Below are positions 7,934-17,229 of a DNA stretch of 64,000 nucleotides, piece by piece. Source of the DNA: CAZBUK01 sp964495085. Its GTDB lineage: Bacteria; Bacteroidota; Ignavibacteria; T3Sed10-11. Position numbers and translations under genes: made by a program. The notes under the pieces were generated by a model that was not told the DNA's origin, made no database searches, and saw only the letters and a program-made list of their open reading frames with translations. The stretch spans positions 4,264-68,263 of the forward strand of contig CAZBUK010000009.1 in assembly GCA_964495085.1 (NCBI GenBank), read 5' to 3'. Every line of letters starts with the position of its first letter. Within the stretch, counting starts at the first letter, position 1.

Positions 7934-9654
7934 AATTCGTTTATGACTCCTATATGTAGTTTTCCCGTCCCGAACGTATCTCCCCTCCCGAATCCGAATC
8001 CGACCGAAATCAAACCGATGCCGGTTTCGATCTGCAGACCGGCGCCGTAGCCGTAGAGAAATTCATCCCGGTCCGCTCCCTGTTCGCCCGACAACGGGAG
8101 TGAATAGTAACCGGTATCCATAAAAGCGAACACGTACGAGCGTCTGCCCGTCATATACCTGTATTCGAGATTCGACCAGGCCAGACGAGTACCGAGAAAT
8201 TGTCCTTCGCGATATCCCCGCAGCGTTCTTGTACCGCCGACGCGGAAAAGATCACTCTCCTGGACGTCGTTCATGCGAACCTCGCGTCCGTGCAACCCGA
8301 GGTAGAAAATGTTCCTGAGTCCGACCGGGATGTACGAGTGCAGATCGATATAAAATTTTCTGACGGTTTCCCGAACCGCCGCTTCGCCCGATCCGCGGCG
8401 AACTTCGCCCGTCTGATAACCGGTCGAGTACAGGATACCACCTCGCGGAACAACCGCATCGGTACGGGTATCGTATGAGATTTCGAATCCTCCGAAATGC
8501 GACCGCGAATCCCGCACGCGTGTCTGCGGAATGTCGTCGGCAGGGATGACGGTCTCGTATTCATAGGATACGCCGACCGTTATCGTGTTCAGCAGTTCAG
8601 TATCCGCCGTTAACCGGGTCTTCGTCTGCACGTACGTGCTATCCTGCTGCCGTTGTCTGAAGCCGAGGGATACGCTGAGCGGAAATCCTGCGAGATACGG
8701 CTCACGGTAACCGAAGGACAATTCCTGCGTCAGCCGCGATTCACGCTGCCAGCGCGCTTCGAAGCGCCGCATCGTACCGAATAGATTTCGCATAGTGACG
8801 TGAGCGAGTCCTGTGAAGAAACCGCCTCCCGCCGGTTCGGGCACATAACCGAGCATCCCGTCGAACGAATTGAACGGCGATTCTTCAAGCGTGATGAGCA
8901 GACGGCCTCCGTTCCGGTCGATAGACAGTTTCGGTTCGCCTATCGACCTGAACAGACCGGTTCGCATGAGCCGGGGCTTGATGCCTTCGACGGCTCGTTT
9001 CGAGTAGAGATCTCCCGGAAAAATACCCGCCTGTCTCATGATGAGACGTTCGCGGGTTTCAACATTGCCTTCGATACGGATGGTATGGAGGGGTACGGGA
9101 TCGAAATTCCTGAAGGAGAAAAACAAATCGACCTCAGGCCGCTCCGACGATTCGATGCGCATCGAATCGAGGCCGATCGTCGTGAACGGATATCCGGCAT
9201 CCTCGAATCGCACCAGCAGTTCTGCGATCCAGGATTCGATCCTTCGCGTCGACACGTATTCGCCGGTCAACTCGCCATTCATCGAGTTCACCTCGCCGGA
9301 TAACGGAATCGTATCGGGATATGCGGTTACCGAGCGGATTACGCTTCGGCCTCCGGCCGAGATGCGAATGGTGTCGCCCCGGATCTCCGACGCGGCAGAT
9401 GCCGCGAGATACCCCTCGTTCATGAAAAGTGAAATGAGATGCGAACTGAATCGGTCGGAATCTCCGTCGCCCGGAGGATATGGTTCCGCGACTGCGCGGA
9501 GATACGCCGCGAATTCGTCGGGAAGCTTTTCATCGGTAAGGATCGTATATCCGTTCATCCGGAGCGGGTGCTCCTGCTGCGCCGCAGCGGGAATGGAATC
9601 GAACAGGCGGCACAGAACGAACAGGAATATTGCGGTGCGGGAAATGTGAATCAT
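7930..9654 (-). CDS. Omp85/BamA-superfamily outer-membrane protein with POTRA domains
   Basis: 574 aa from the chosen ATG at 9654, which has GAGGGG 10 bases upstream and is followed at once by a signal peptide (MIHISRTAIFLFVLCRLF...AAAQ). An upstream in-frame start at 9705 would give 591 aa. POTRA-like segments occupy roughly residues 30-260 (HTIRIEGNVETRERLIMRQAGIFPGDL, shown in part: VETRERLIMRQAG). The rest is a beta-barrel with the loop-6 signature GGTRTLRGY and a terminal Phe (GVINEF). It is shorter than BamA (about 800 aa) and closer in size to TamA, so it is probably a second Omp85 assembly or translocation factor. It sits between rimO and rnhB. Confidence 0.85.
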   Translation of the reverse strand: MIHISRTAIFLFVLCRLFDSIPAAAQQEHPLRMNGYTILTDEKLPDEFAAYLRAVAEPYPPGDGDSDRFSSHLISLFMNEGYLAASAASEIRGDTIRISAGGRSVIRSVTAYPDTIPLSGEVNSMNGELTGEYVSTRRIESWIAELLVRFEDAGYPFTTIGLDSMRIESSERPEVDLFFSFRNFDPVPLHTIRIEGNVETRERLIMRQAGIFPGDLYSKRAVEGIKPRLMRTGLFRSIGEPKLSIDRNGGRLLITLEESPFNSFDGMLGYVPEPAGGGFFTGLAHVTMRNLFGTMRRFEARWQRESRLTQELSFGYREPYLAGFPLSVSLGFRQRQQDSTYVQTKTRLTADTELLNTITVGVSYEYETVIPADDIPQTRVRDSRSHFGGFEISYDTRTDAVVPRGGILYSTGYQTGEVRRGSGEAAVRETVRKFYIDLHSYIPVGLRNIFYLGLHGREVRMNDVQESDLFRVGGTRTLRGYREGQFLGTRLAWSNLEYRYMTGRRSYVFAFMDTGYYSLPLSGEQGADRDEFLYGYGAGLQIETGIGLISVGFGFGRGDTFGTGKLHIGVINEF

Positions 9655-9712
9655 TTCGATATGACCCCTCGGATTTCCGTTTTCCGGCGGACGACGGCGG
9701 GACATTGTCCGT

Positions 9713-11041
9713 TTATCCGGACGTCGTCACCTCTCCGAATAAATCGTAATCCATCGCGTCGGTGATGCGGACTTTGTACCATTCGCCTTTTGCCAGGGCC
9801 GCCTCCGAATCCGGAATGATCACCTGGTTATCCACCTCCGGAGCATCCCAGACGGTTCTTCCGTAACAGGATCCGGCGTCGGTTTCGTCGATCACGACTT
9901 CCAGTTCCGTATCCACGAGAACGTCATTCCGGCGCAGCGAATGCCGCCGCTGAATGTCCATAATCATATTTCGCCGGCGCTCTTTTTCTACGGAGGGAAC
10001 GGGATCGCCGAGCATATATGCTACGGTACCGTCCTCCCGGGAGTACGTAAACACACCGAGGCGTGCAAAATGCCCTTCGTCGATAAATTCCGCAAGCTCT
10101 TCGAACTCTTTTTCTCCCTCGGCCGGATATCCGACAATCAGGGTGGTTCGCAAGGCCAGATCCGGTATTGAATCACGCAGTCGGTTGATCAGATCGACGG
10201 TCGCATCGCGCGACAGGCCGCGCCGCATCGATCGAAGAACCTGAGTGGAAATGTGCTGAATCGGGATATCGAGATAGGGGAGCAGCGACGGGATGTTGTT
10301 AAAGGCGTCAATGACGTCGACAGGAAACTTAGCCGGATAAGCATACATAAGCCGGATCCAGTGCAATCCTTCTATACCGCCGAGCATATGCAGGAGATCA
10401 GACAGCCTTCTCCTGCCGTAGAGATCGAGCCCGTAGTAGGTCGTATCCTGTCCTATGACGATGAGTTCTCTGACGCCTCGCGAGACGAGTTTGCGGGCTT
10501 CCTTTTCTATCTGTTCGATCGGTTTGCTCCGGTGAAGTCCTCGCATAATCGGTATCGAACAGAACGAGCATGGATTATCGCACCCTTCGGATATTTTTAA
10601 ATACGCGAAATGAGCGGGCGTCGTAAGATGCCGCTCGCCGAGGAGCTCCGATTTATAGTCGATACCGATCCGTTCGAGCACCGGAGCGATATTGTTACTT
10701 CCGAAGAACGCGTCGACCTCCGGTATGTCTTTCCGGAGCTCATTGCCGTACCGTTCCGATAGACATCCCATCACGAAAACTTTTCTTCCGTCGCGCTCCT
10801 GCTTCCAGCGTACCGCGGAGAGGATCGTGTTGACCGACTCTTCCTTCGCCGCCTCGATGAATCCGCATGTATTGACAACAACGACGTTCGCGTCGGATTC
10901 GGAGGATGCGATTTCCACCGCTCCGCTCTTCAGCTGCGCCAACAGCTCTTCCGAGTCTACGAGGTTCTTACTACAACCAAGCGTTACCACATTGACTCTC
11001 GGGATCAGCTGCCGTTTCAAATGAGAATCCCTGACTCTCAT
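9713..11041 (-). CDS. rimO: Ribosomal protein S12 methylthiotransferase RimO
   Basis: 442 aa radical-SAM enzyme that methylthiolates Asp of ribosomal protein S12. The N-terminal UPF0004 domain has the first cluster cysteine in TLGCSKNLVDSEEL (about residue 24), with the others in NTCGF and GCLSERYG. The radical-SAM CxxxCxxC is in GCDNPCSFCSIP (about 154-165). A TRAM domain ends the protein. The KNLVDSE form and the ETDAGSCYGRT region favour RimO over MiaB. Its start overlaps the cdsA stop by 4 bases. Confidence 0.95.
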   Translation of the reverse strand: MRVRDSHLKRQLIPRVNVVTLGCSKNLVDSEELLAQLKSGAVEIASSESDANVVVVNTCGFIEAAKEESVNTILSAVRWKQERDGRKVFVMGCLSERYGNELRKDIPEVDAFFGSNNIAPVLERIGIDYKSELLGERHLTTPAHFAYLKISEGCDNPCSFCSIPIMRGLHRSKPIEQIEKEARKLVSRGVRELIVIGQDTTYYGLDLYGRRRLSDLLHMLGGIEGLHWIRLMYAYPAKFPVDVIDAFNNIPSLLPYLDIPIQHISTQVLRSMRRGLSRDATVDLINRLRDSIPDLALRTTLIVGYPAEGEKEFEELAEFIDEGHFARLGVFTYSREDGTVAYMLGDPVPSVEKERRRNMIMDIQRRHSLRRNDVLVDTELEVVIDETDAGSCYGRTVWDAPEVDNQVIIPDSEAALAKGEWYKVRITDAMDYDLFGEVTTSG

Positions 11042-11880
11042 AATCCCATGCCCGCAATTCCGTATACATATACTACCGGCGACACGAACAGTATGCTGTC
11101 GAACCTGTCGAAGAAACCTCCATGTCCCGGAAAGAAAGATGATGAATCCTTTACCTGTACATCCCGTTTGAACATTGATTCGGCAAGATCGCCGATCTGT
11201 CCTATGCTCCCCGCTATCGCACCGATCGCCGCCGCGTCTCCCAGCGGGATATGTGCCGCGAACAGATACTTGCAGAGAACCGCCGTCAGTATCGCAAAGA
11301 CGAATCCGAACGCCGCTCCTTCTACCGTTTTATTCGGACTGACCGCGGCGTACAGTTTTCGTTTCCCGAGCGCTTTTCCCCCGAGATATGCGGCGGTATC
11401 GCATACCCAAATGGTACACAACATGAGGATGATGACCTCTCCGCCGTTAAACAACTCCCGGAGGCCGATAAACGTTCCCATTCCAATTCCGATATACAGA
11501 ACGCCGAGCATCGTAACTCCCAGATTGATGTACGGTGATCCTTTCCGGTGCCAGAGCTCGAGCGATATAACGAGTATCACAAAGACGATGAGTGATACTA
11601 TTAAAAATCTGTCGGGGCGGATCCCGGCTTCGTAGGTGGTGAACAGAGGCGCCAATGCATCGAATGAGAAGTATATGAAGAAAATCGTTATTCCCGCCAT
11701 ACCGGGCAGACGATGAGGAAACGCCCCTTTCTTTTCGGAGAGATGATAAAACTCATACAGGATGCCGATCCCGATAATTTGGACGAGGAGGAAGAGCCAA
11801 ATCCCTCCGTATATCACCGCACCGAGTATGAGCGGGATTCCCAACACCGCGACTGCAACCCGTTGTACAAAGTTATTCAT
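11038..11880 (-). CDS. cdsA: Phosphatidate cytidylyltransferase
   Basis: 280 aa from the ATG at 11880 (MNNFVQRVAVAVLGIP). This start has GGTGA a few bases upstream and overlaps the previous stop by 8 bases; a longer reading frame extends to 11931 but would overlap the upstream gene much further. The enzyme makes CDP-diacylglycerol from CTP and phosphatidic acid in the inner membrane. It has multiple transmembrane helices and the C-terminal signature SIGQIGDLAESMFKRDVQVKD plus PGHGGFFDRFDS (about 215-255). It is tightly packed between the zinc-ribbon gene and rimO. Confidence 0.95.
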   Translation of the reverse strand: MNNFVQRVAVAVLGIPLILGAVIYGGIWLFLLVQIIGIGILYEFYHLSEKKGAFPHRLPGMAGITIFFIYFSFDALAPLFTTYEAGIRPDRFLIVSLIVFVILVISLELWHRKGSPYINLGVTMLGVLYIGIGMGTFIGLRELFNGGEVIILMLCTIWVCDTAAYLGGKALGKRKLYAAVSPNKTVEGAAFGFVFAILTAVLCKYLFAAHIPLGDAAAIGAIAGSIGQIGDLAESMFKRDVQVKDSSSFFPGHGGFFDRFDSILFVSPVVYVYGIAGMGL

Positions 11881-12412
11881 GTTCACCGGTATCCGTTCTG
11901 ATCGAATCGATGATTTCCGTCGCCGCGGCAAGCTCGTTCTTGGGGACCATCACGTTGACGCGCGCCATCGATCCGACCGTCAGAAAATATGCGTGATCCT
12001 GCTGATTGAAGATCATGCATCCGATGCCGGCATTCTCAAGATTCGCCTTCACCATTTCCGCTTCATATTCCGTGGCCGAGGTGTAGGCAATAACCCAGTT
12101 CTCATAAACCTTCGCGTGTTTATCGTCTTCGCAGAATGTCTTGTTCATCTTCACCTTCCGGCAGATCGAGCACACCGCCTTACCGCAGATTATGCAGACC
12201 GCGATCGCGGGGTTATCCGGGTGGTTCTCGCACTCCAGCCCGGGACCGGGGTGGACGCGGATAATGCCGCAGTATGGACAATACTCAGCGCTCTTCTGAA
12301 TTCGCTCCGCGCAATTCGAGCAGTCTTCCATTTCCGCCAGTAAAATCCCGCATTCCGGACATACTTCTACGGATTCGATATATTCATAACCGCATGATGG
12401 GCATTCCGACAT
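11873..12412 (-). CDS. Double zinc-ribbon protein with C-terminal DUF2007-like domain
   Basis: 179 aa. There are three cysteine clusters: CPSCGYEY...CPECG (about 4-22), CSNCAERI...CPYCG (about 33-49) and CENHPDNPAIAVCIICGKAVCSIC (in part: AVCIICGKAVCSIC, about 60-85). The third resembles a B-box-type zinc site. The C-terminal part (ENWVIAYTSATEYEAEMVKANLENAGI in part) looks like the DUF2007 'putative signal transducing' domain. No enzymatic motif is visible. A regulatory or adaptor role in the envelope cluster is an inference. Confidence 0.7.
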   Translation of the reverse strand: MSECPSCGYEYIESVEVCPECGILLAEMEDCSNCAERIQKSAEYCPYCGIIRVHPGPGLECENHPDNPAIAVCIICGKAVCSICRKVKMNKTFCEDDKHAKVYENWVIAYTSATEYEAEMVKANLENAGIGCMIFNQQDHAYFLTVGSMARVNVMVPKNELAAATEIIDSIRTDTGEHE

Positions 12413-12430
12413 TTTATCCTCCCGCTTCTT

Positions 12431-13375
12431 TCATGGTATTTCCAACCGGACGAGTTCCGTCCTTGTCTGTCTGTACAATCGTATCCTGTCGAGCAGAAAC
12501 CAGCATCCGACAGCAATCAGAAAACTCACGATCATCACGATAAAGAGCGACGGAGTGAGCGCCGTTCCTTCCGGTATCACGAGATAATCTTCACGGCGGA
12601 GATAAACCGCTATCACCGCCGAGAAATTGTTGACGAAGTGTGCGAGCATCGCACTCAGGATACTACCCGTCTTGTACACGAGCAATCCGAATATGACGCC
12701 AAGTGCGATAAGCGGTATCATGCTGAACGGATTCAGATGATACAGTCCGAAGATGACGCCGGCGACGACTCCGCCCCCCGCAAGCCCGAAGCTAAACTCG
12801 AAATTCCGTTGAATGAGTCCCCTGAAAAGTATTTCCTCAGAAACCGATGGAACGAGCGCGATCACAATGATCACGAAGAGGAGCTCGGGGATTGAATCCG
12901 CCGACACGAGGATGCGATAGGTGCGTTCGATCGCCTCCTTCATACTTTCTATGTACGGGCGGAGAACTTCCGGCAGCGGTATCGAATCCTGAATTATCAG
13001 ATAACCTTGCAGGAACTGTTGTGCAGCGAGCACGCCCACGATAATGACGAGCGTTTCGGCCAAACCGATCGGCTTGAAACGAACGAATCCCCGAATGCTC
13101 CCGCTCTGTAAGCGTATCAGAATGAGCGTCGGCACCAGCAGGAATAAGAGCTGTCCTGATAAAGTAACCCACCTGATCGCCGAGACATTATCCTCGGAAA
13201 AATCGATGCCGAAGAGGATAAAGGAAATTCCGCCGCCGACGATCTGGTAAAGGAAGAAAATGATGATCAGCGCGAACAGTGCATAAACAACGGGATGGAA
13301 CGAAATCCTGTTGAAAACAGTCGAGGGTGCATAAGCAGCCCCGCCGGATTTCGTTTCTTCCGCCTGATTCTCCAT
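12431..13375 (-). CDS. CPBP-family intramembrane metalloprotease
   Basis: 314 aa with about eight hydrophobic segments. The Abi/CPBP motifs are intact: SVSEEILFRGLIQ (EExxxR, near residue 190), FGLYHLNPFS (FxxxH, about 223) and LAHFVNNFSA (HxxxN, about 265). It is probably a membrane protease of the type that processes prenylated or membrane proteins; the substrate is unknown. It sits one base from the DHS-like gene and 18 bases before the zinc-ribbon gene, consistent with a single operon. Confidence 0.85.
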   Translation of the reverse strand: MENQAEETKSGGAAYAPSTVFNRISFHPVVYALFALIIIFFLYQIVGGGISFILFGIDFSEDNVSAIRWVTLSGQLLFLLVPTLILIRLQSGSIRGFVRFKPIGLAETLVIIVGVLAAQQFLQGYLIIQDSIPLPEVLRPYIESMKEAIERTYRILVSADSIPELLFVIIVIALVPSVSEEILFRGLIQRNFEFSFGLAGGGVVAGVIFGLYHLNPFSMIPLIALGVIFGLLVYKTGSILSAMLAHFVNNFSAVIAVYLRREDYLVIPEGTALTPSLFIVMIVSFLIAVGCWFLLDRIRLYRQTRTELVRLEIP

Positions 13376-13376
13376 A

Positions 13377-14327
13377 TCAGACCGACTCGCTCCTGATTGC
13401 GGCGCAGAGAAGAGGTATCATGAGTTCATGATGTCCCGTGACGGAGTATCCCCTGCCTCCGTCCTGCGTAGGCCGCTGTACGACATTCATCGTCGGACGG
13501 TAATGCTGCAGCATATCGAAATTCGCGGTGATGAATCCACGGGCATCGATGCCGGTATTTCTCACGATGGTCAATGCCTTGAGGAATACTTCCGGCAGGA
13601 TGACCGCGGAGCCGAAATTCAGGACCACTCCTCCGCCGACCAGCAGCCCGACCGTGGAACAGAACAGCTTGAAATCCCGAAAGGACATCTCTCCCGTAAC
13701 CGATCCGTTCATCGTGGGCTGCTGATGAACGATGTCCGTCCCGATTGCTGCGTGAACCGTTGCCGGAATGTTCAAGCGACAGGCCGCAGCAAGAATGCTG
13801 TGGCGAAGCTCCGGCGGATTCCGTCGTATCAGCTCGTCCCCCAGCGCCTCGCCGTATCCCGTTTCCGTGCCCATAGACGCTGCAAGCGTATTGTTGATAA
13901 AATCTCCCGTTTCCTTCCACATACCGAATGAACCGTCGGTCAGATTTCCGGCGACGTCCTCGGAGGTAACTCCCCACATCGCTGTCTCAACGTCATGTAT
14001 TGCCGAGGCGCTGTTCATCGCGACCGCCGTCACGAAGCCCCGCTGCATCAGATCGATTAGCAGCGGCGAACAACCGACTTTGATCACGTGCGCTCCCATC
14101 ATAACGATTACCGGCAGCCCCCGCCCCCGCGCAGAGATGATTTCATTGACGATTTCCTTAAAATCTTTAGAAATAAGTATGGATGGGAGAGAATTCAGAA
14201 AATCTTTGAACGATCCGCCGCTCGGGTCGAAGGGCTTCGCAAAATCGGCCGTACCGACTTTACTTTTCCGCTCTTTAATAGATACGGTTTTTATTCCTGA
14301 TAAATCGAACTGTCTGAATCGGCTCAT
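13377..14327 (-). CDS. Deoxyhypusine synthase-like protein
   Basis: 316 aa. The phrases PVIVMMGAHVIKVGCSPLLIDLM, TVHAAIGTDIVHQQP and GGVVLNFGSAVILPEVFLKAL follow the pattern of bacterial proteins assigned to the deoxyhypusine synthase family (NAD-binding Rossmann-type fold). Bacteria have no eIF5A, so these homologues must do something else, for example in polyamine metabolism. I do not find the C-terminal catalytic-lysine segment of the eukaryotic enzyme. It starts 7 bases after the DUF3108 gene and is in the same transcription unit. Confidence 0.6.
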   Translation of the reverse strand: MSRFRQFDLSGIKTVSIKERKSKVGTADFAKPFDPSGGSFKDFLNSLPSILISKDFKEIVNEIISARGRGLPVIVMMGAHVIKVGCSPLLIDLMQRGFVTAVAMNSASAIHDVETAMWGVTSEDVAGNLTDGSFGMWKETGDFINNTLAASMGTETGYGEALGDELIRRNPPELRHSILAAACRLNIPATVHAAIGTDIVHQQPTMNGSVTGEMSFRDFKLFCSTVGLLVGGGVVLNFGSAVILPEVFLKALTIVRNTGIDARGFITANFDMLQHYRPTMNVVQRPTQDGGRGYSVTGHHELMIPLLCAAIRSESV

Positions 14328-14333
14328 AGATAC

Positions 14334-15152
14334 TCAGTGAACGCGGGCTCTGATCGCATCGCGGAGTCCGGTGTAGTATTTAAGTTCTGCGGTGATCGAT
14401 CCGAGCGGGATGCGGGTACTGACCCGGACCGGGACGCGCAGATTGTCGTCGGTAAGCCAGACGAATATCGCCCCGTCACGCTTGAACAAGCCGCCCTCCT
14501 TAATGAGCGGCTCAATAAGAATGGTTCGAAAGGTACCCGTCCGGACTTTCACCACCTCACGCCCGTGAAAAAGGACATCGAGCGAATAGGTCGAATCGTT
14601 ATAGAAGTTCTTCAGCGTAATCCGCTGTCCGGGTTCGAATTCGGAGAAATCGACCGTGCGGATAAAGTAAAAGGACGATACAATATCGTGTACATACGGA
14701 GGCGTATCGTATTCGCCCTTCCGGGTAGTTGCAACATTATTTATCTGATCGAAATCGACCGCAAAATCGCGCGAATAGCGCCCTTCCCGGATCCTGAGAG
14801 TAAAGCGCCAGGGAAACAATCCTCTCCGGTCGATGTGCGTCTCCCACCGGTCGTCGACACGATATACCCAGGAAAACGGCGACACGGACCGGGCGGTAAA
14901 CAGCACCCGATAACATTCCCGTCCGTTAATCTCGGTTATTTCGGGGATCGACATCTCTCCCTCTCCGGCGTTGATCACCCCGAAGCTGATGTCGAATAGC
15001 AGGCGCTCTCCTTCCATAAACGAATTGTTGGGTAGTGTACGAAGCACGACTTCGCCATCCGGTACTTTGGTCACCGATGTTGAATCCGTATGTTCGCCTG
15101 AGGCGCCCTGAAGCAGGAATAAGTAGGCCAGTCCGATAAAAGGACCTATCAT
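14334..15152 (-). CDS. DUF3108 periplasmic protein
   Basis: 272 aa with an N-terminal signal peptide (MIGPFIGLAYLFLLQGASG). From residue 48 (EGERLLFDISFGVINAGEGEMSI in part) the sequence is beta-rich and follows the DUF3108 pattern, including ...RDFAVDFDQ, ...YDTPPYVHDIVSSFYFIR and IFVWLTDDNLRVPVRV. The latter resembles LolA/LolB-type lipoprotein-binding folds. It is the first gene of the envelope cluster ending in yraN. The function of the family is unproven. Confidence 0.8.
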   Translation of the reverse strand: MIGPFIGLAYLFLLQGASGEHTDSTSVTKVPDGEVVLRTLPNNSFMEGERLLFDISFGVINAGEGEMSIPEITEINGRECYRVLFTARSVSPFSWVYRVDDRWETHIDRRGLFPWRFTLRIREGRYSRDFAVDFDQINNVATTRKGEYDTPPYVHDIVSSFYFIRTVDFSEFEPGQRITLKNFYNDSTYSLDVLFHGREVVKVRTGTFRTILIEPLIKEGGLFKRDGAIFVWLTDDNLRVPVRVSTRIPLGSITAELKYYTGLRDAIRARVH

Positions 15153-15492
15153 TACAACTCCCCTCTATCACCGATGGGAATCTGAAATGGAATATATTTA
15201 ATAAATCACGAGCACGATATATGCGGCTCCTGTTCAATAAGAAAGCCGGTGACAGACCGGGAATCAACTCGCTATGGGATGTTAAATATCTATAATTTAT
15301 GAAATATACGAGGAATATATTTTCGAAGCAAAATAATGCCGATAATACATCGAAGGGTATCCGTTCGGAATCGGTTCGGGATAAGAGGCGTCCGGCCGTC
15401 CGTGGCAGGAACCGAACGGCTGCGCTCCTGATAAGGTTGCTCGATCTGGGAGTACCGCCTGCGTACGGAACAAATCTGACTCACCGCAGATA
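15153..15492. other. Intergenic region upstream of the DUF3108 operon
   Basis: About 340 bases between the DUF3108 start and the gdh terminator. It should hold the promoter of the long minus-strand envelope operon. It contains AT-rich stretches (15190-15210, 15285-15345). The two overlapping small reading frames on opposite strands (15297-15532) have no recognisable product and no ribosome binding site. I see no RNA gene. Confidence 0.5.
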
Positions 15493-15528
15493 TAAAAAAA
15501 TGCCCGCCGCATTAAGGCAACGGGCATA
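15493..15528 (-). terminator. Rho-independent terminator of gdh
   Basis: Read on the minus strand, ATGCCCGTTGC pairs with GCGGCGGGCAT (11 bp including two G-U pairs) around a 6-base loop, followed by a run of seven Ts. It lies 35 bases beyond the gdh stop codon. Confidence 0.85.
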
Positions 15529-15562
15529 TTGAATAGTTTCTATTATAACAAATCCAGACGTC

Positions 15563-17002
15563 TCAGGGAAAGATTCCGAGATCGAGATACGATTGACCGA
15601 TTTTGTTGATCGAATTGATGAACGCAGCGGTTCGCATCGGTATTTTCTTTCCGTATTTCAGCCAGGTCTTATGGGTTTCGATATATGCAAGGATCATGGT
15701 ATCCTCCAGGCCCGAATCGACGAGGTCGCCTTCATCGGGACCGCGGGCAATTCGTTTTACGACATCCTCGGAGAATTTGATGCCCGATGCGACCTCAATC
15801 GCTTGCAGGAGCTGCGTATTCGTGGATTCCGTAAAGCGTCTACCGAGCCTACCGAATCTGACATGCGAAAGGTTCTTGAGCCATTCGAAATACGATACCA
15901 CGACACCGCCTGCGTTGCAGTAGATATCCGGGATGATGAGGCATTCTTTTTTGGAAAGAATGTCTTCGGCTTCGGGTGTCGTCGGACCGTTCGCCCCTTC
16001 TGCGATAATCTTAGCGGAAATACGTTCGGCGTTCAGATGCGTGATCGTATTTTCGAGTGCACAGGGGACGAGAATATCGCAGGCCAACTCAAGGGCGGCG
16101 CCGGTATCTACGATGCTCTTCGAACCGGGATAGTTCAAAATCGATCCGGTTTCTCTGCGATGGCGCATGACATCCTCGAGATCGAGTCCTTTCTCGTTAT
16201 AGATGGCCCCCTCGATCTCCGTCAGGGCGATGAGCTTCACGCCGTCTTCGCTCAGGTATTTCGCGGCGTGATAGCCGACGTTGCCGAGTCCCTGGACGAT
16301 CGCTGTCTTTCCGTCGAGACCCGTGCTGAGGCCGAGCTCCTTCATATCTTCCGCGTTCTTGCAGGCCTCGCGGACCGCGAAGTAGACCCCGCGTCCCGTC
16401 GCTTCCTTCCGTCCCTGAATGCCGTGCTGGCTCAGCGGTTTTCCGGTAACGCACGCAACCGCATCGACGGCGTTCGGATTGAATGCCTGATATGTATCCG
16501 CCATCCACGACATTTCGCGCGCGCTTGTACCGTAATCCGGTGCCGGAACGTCGATCCCCGGTCCGAGAAAATTCTTATGGATGAGTTCTGACGTAAACCG
16601 CCTTGTGATCGCTTCGAGTTCTTCGACCGAATATTTGCTGATGTTCACCTTTACCGCGCCCTTTGCACCGCCGAAAGGAATCGAAACCACGGCGCACTTG
16701 TAGGTCATGAGCGCCGCAAGCGCCATCACCTCGTCGGCATTGACATTATCGGCGTATCGTACGCCGCCTTTTGTCGGCAATTTATGGTGGCTGTGCTCTA
16801 CGCGCCATGCCTGCAGCACTTCAAATTCTCCCTTTCCTTTTCTAATGGGGAACGTAAAGTGATACACGCTGTTGCACATCTTGATCTGTTCGAGCAGTCC
16901 CTTTGGATGATTAGTGTACGCTGCTGCGCGGTCGAAATTGCGGGACACGCTGGTGAAAAAACTCGGAATCGCAGCAGCGGTTGATGTATTGGTCTTTTGC
17001 AT
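15563..17002 (-). CDS. gdhA: Glutamate dehydrogenase
   Basis: 479 aa member of the Glu/Leu/Phe/Val dehydrogenase family. It interconverts glutamate and 2-oxoglutarate plus ammonia with NAD(P). The substrate region is KGGVRYADNVNADEVMALAALMTYK (in part KGGVRYADNV), with the catalytic lysine segment VSIPFGGAKGAV near 110 and PGIDVPAPDYGTSAREMSWM near 150. The Rossmann motif is VQGLGNVGYHAA (about 237). It is longer than the standard bacterial enzyme of about 420-450 aa because of a C-terminal extension. It has AAGG ahead of the ATG, its own terminator, and a long inverted repeat upstream. Confidence 0.93.
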   Translation of the reverse strand: MQKTNTSTAAAIPSFFTSVSRNFDRAAAYTNHPKGLLEQIKMCNSVYHFTFPIRKGKGEFEVLQAWRVEHSHHKLPTKGGVRYADNVNADEVMALAALMTYKCAVVSIPFGGAKGAVKVNISKYSVEELEAITRRFTSELIHKNFLGPGIDVPAPDYGTSAREMSWMADTYQAFNPNAVDAVACVTGKPLSQHGIQGRKEATGRGVYFAVREACKNAEDMKELGLSTGLDGKTAIVQGLGNVGYHAAKYLSEDGVKLIALTEIEGAIYNEKGLDLEDVMRHRRETGSILNYPGSKSIVDTGAALELACDILVPCALENTITHLNAERISAKIIAEGANGPTTPEAEDILSKKECLIIPDIYCNAGGVVVSYFEWLKNLSHVRFGRLGRRFTESTNTQLLQAIEVASGIKFSEDVVKRIARGPDEGDLVDSGLEDTMILAYIETHKTWLKYGKKIPMRTAAFINSINKIGQSYLDLGIFP

Positions 17003-17060
17003 AGAAACCTTGTCAGAAGATTTGGAAAAATCGTGTGAAGGATGTCGAATCGTTAAAACT

Positions 17061-17118
17061 TTCCAGAAAAATTTATATGAGGAAGGTATGCGAAAATATA
17101 TGGATATTTTTTCTGGAA
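17061..17118. repeat. Perfect 11-bp inverted repeat upstream of gdh
   Basis: TTCCAGAAAAA (17061-17071) and its exact complement TTTTTCTGGAA (17108-17118) are 36 bases apart, 59-116 bases upstream of the gdh ATG. The arms could be a pair of operator half-sites or form a large mRNA hairpin in the 5' leader. Confidence 0.6.
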
Positions 17119-17229
17119 TTCAAATAAGATAGATTAGCCCGAATTAAGTTGTTGGAACAAAAAGATTCGGTTTCATTTTGAAAAAGAAAGTTTTTCGGGA
17201 GATTGGGGAGAAGAGATGAAGGCGATCGA

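Noticed and set aside
15297..15532. Small proteins on both strands between DUF3108 and gdh
   Set aside because: Overlapping frames on both strands across a terminator, without ribosome binding site or conserved features.
15593..16591. 332-aa open frame opposite glutamate dehydrogenase
   Set aside because: Shadow frame with no family resemblance.
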